The notes under the pieces were generated by a model that saw only the letters and a program-made list of their open reading frames with translations, did no database searches and was not told where the DNA came from. Shown here piece by piece: positions 5,640 through 5,970 of a DNA stretch of 5,970 nt. This DNA is from Altererythrobacter sp. (GTDB taxonomy: Bacteria; Pseudomonadota; Alphaproteobacteria; Sphingomonadales; Sphingomonadaceae). Numbering within the stretch: position 1 is the stretch's first letter; each line of letters starts with the position of its first letter. The translations under genes were made by a program, and so were the position numbers. The DNA is taken from assembly GCA_024636575.1 (NCBI GenBank), contig JAGXGU010000179.1, positions 1 through 5,970 of the forward strand, read 5' to 3'.

Positions 5640-5672
5640 AACGAAAAACAATACGCGTTCGCTGGAACGAAA
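5628..5672 (+). repeat. Tandem 19-base repeat, each copy a small hairpin
   Basis: Copies at 5628-5646 and 5654-5672 differ at one base and are offset by 26 bases. Each contains a 5-base-arm hairpin, CGTTC-GCTA-GAACG (5630-5643) and CGTTC-GCTG-GAACG (5656-5669). The first copy includes the TAG stop of the YmgE-family gene. The repeat probably arose by local duplication. It may stabilise the mRNA 3' end or serve as a protein-binding dyad. Confidence 0.7.
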
Positions 5673-5675
5673 CAC

Positions 5676-5691
5676 CAATCCACATGGATTG
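5676..5691 (+). repeat. Hairpin CAATCC-ACAT-GGATTG in the 3' untranslated region
   Basis: Perfect 6-base arms and a 4-base loop, between the tandem repeat and the terminator. It has no T-run, so it is structural rather than a terminator in itself. Confidence 0.45.
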
Positions 5692-5696
5692 ACGGA

Positions 5697-5726
5697 AGCG
5701 GGGTGGCCACGGCCATCCCGCTTTTT
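5697..5726 (+). terminator. Strong intrinsic terminator of the YmgE-family gene
   Basis: The 12-base arms AGCGGGGTGGCC (5697-5708) and GGCCATCCCGCT (5711-5722) pair throughout except for one G-U pair. The innermost bases open as the loop, and the stem is followed by TTTTT (5722-5726). It is 58 bases after the stop codon. Confidence 0.9.
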
Positions 5727-5727
5727 G

Positions 5728-5960
5728 TGTCTTGAGCGCGGCCTGCCGGGTCTTCGGGCCGAAAGAATGTATTGGCGGCGCCGGATCGCTGGTCGACCAG
5801 ATACGTCGCCGGTCGAGCGCTTTATTGCCCCGCTGCGTCAGGCAGTCTATGGTTGGCATCATAGATCACCGCTTGCTTGCATTGGGTGATATATGTCTAT
5901 AACACACCTGCCGGGCAATCTCTCAAAGCCAGGCCGTTTGATGACTAAGGCAATCGCGCA
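5728..5960. other. Intergenic stretch without a convincing gene
   Basis: Open frames here on both strands have arbitrary composition, no ribosome site and no family resemblance. It holds a perfect 12-base palindrome CTGGTCGACCAG (5789-5800), a longer dyad (5861-5894) and a possible short leader ORF (5893-5964). I found no tRNA-like fold or terminator in it. Confidence 0.6.
5861..5894. repeat. Imperfect inverted repeat, operator-like
   Basis: Arms ATAGATCACC (5861-5870) and GGTGATATAT (5885-5894) match at 9 of 10 positions around a 14-base spacer. The dyad sits just before a TATAAC element (5898-5903) and the presumed start of the next gene, so it may be a repressor site for that gene. Confidence 0.4.
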
Positions 5961-5964
5961 ATGA
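5893..5964 (+). CDS. Possible 23-residue leader peptide
   Basis: ATG 5893 opens a 23-codon frame (MSITHLPGNLSKPGRLMTKA then IAQ) that stops at TGA 5962-5964. The stop overlaps as ATGA an ATG at 5961. The ribosome site is poor (GGTGA 3 bases upstream), and the frame overlaps a possible promoter. It may be a leader coupled to the next gene, an N-terminal remnant, or chance. Confidence 0.22.
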   Translation: MSITHLPGNLSKPGRLMTKAIAQ

Positions 5965-5970
5965 ATTACG
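5961..5970 (+). CDS. Possible start of a downstream gene, 3' cut by the window
   Basis: Only ATG AAT TAC is visible, so nothing can be said about the product. The support is AAGG 10 bases upstream, the ATGA overlap with the short frame before it, and promoter-like AT-rich DNA plus a dyad upstream. The true start could lie beyond the window. Confidence 0.3.

Noticed and set aside
5664..5690. GGAAC in the second tandem repeat as an EcfG -35
   Set aside because: No CGTT lies 16-17 bases downstream; the GGAAC is explained by the hairpin arm.
5789..5800. Perfect palindrome CTGGTCGACCAG
   Set aside because: Symmetry does not extend beyond 12 bases, it is GC-rich, and it is far from any promoter-like element, so chance is plausible.
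5557..5862. Minus-strand 101-codon frame and plus-strand 66-codon frame (5689-5889) around the terminator
   Set aside because: They run through the hairpins and terminator of the YmgE-family gene, with no ribosome site and arbitrary composition.

Overview
The window reads as a dense chromosomal segment of an alphaproteobacterium, most likely a sphingomonad (Sphingomonadales, Erythrobacteraceae-like). I infer this from the GC-rich coding style, a SciP/DUF1153 cell-cycle regulator, an EcfG-type stress promoter and the style of several proteins. No mobile element, CRISPR array, rRNA or tRNA is visible.

Bases 1-4350 hold five genes with almost no spare DNA. A FieF-like cation diffusion facilitator, cut by the left edge, is followed by a PhzF-family gene with a one-base stop/start overlap, so the two are probably co-transcribed. 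PhzF converges on, and overlaps by 16 bases, a minus-strand lipoprotein serine hydrolase of the beta-lactamase/NylB type. Only about 30 bases separate the hydrolase from a divergent gene for a small membrane-anchored, cysteine-containing protein. That protein resembles a domain I recall fused to the N-terminus of other serine hydrolases. The small gene converges on mnmA (minus strand), which encodes the tRNA 2-thiouridylase, with a 4-base overlap.

Bases 4351-5193 form a second unit. A leader carrying a 19-base dyad precedes a 125-codon gene of unknown function, whose stop overlaps (ATGA) the start of sciP. SciP in Caulobacter is a CtrA-antagonising, cell-cycle DNA-binding protein. TTAAC half-sites resembling CtrA boxes lie upstream of sciP, inside the 3' part of the unknown gene.

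Bases 5194-5727 form a stress-response unit. A promoter matching the alphaproteobacterial general-stress sigma factor EcfG (GGAAC, 17 bases, CGTT) precedes a strong ribosome binding site and an 88-residue three-helix GlsB/YeaQ/YmgE-family membrane protein. Three small hairpins, two of them a tandem repeat, then lead into a strong intrinsic terminator.

Bases 5728-5960 hold no convincing gene, but there are dyads and a possible 23-codon leader ORF that overlaps by ATGA a start codon at the right edge. The best leads are the EcfG promoter, the detached hydrolase-associated domain next to a hydrolase gene, and the unknown gene coupled to sciP. I see no clear evidence of a wholly new multi-gene system.
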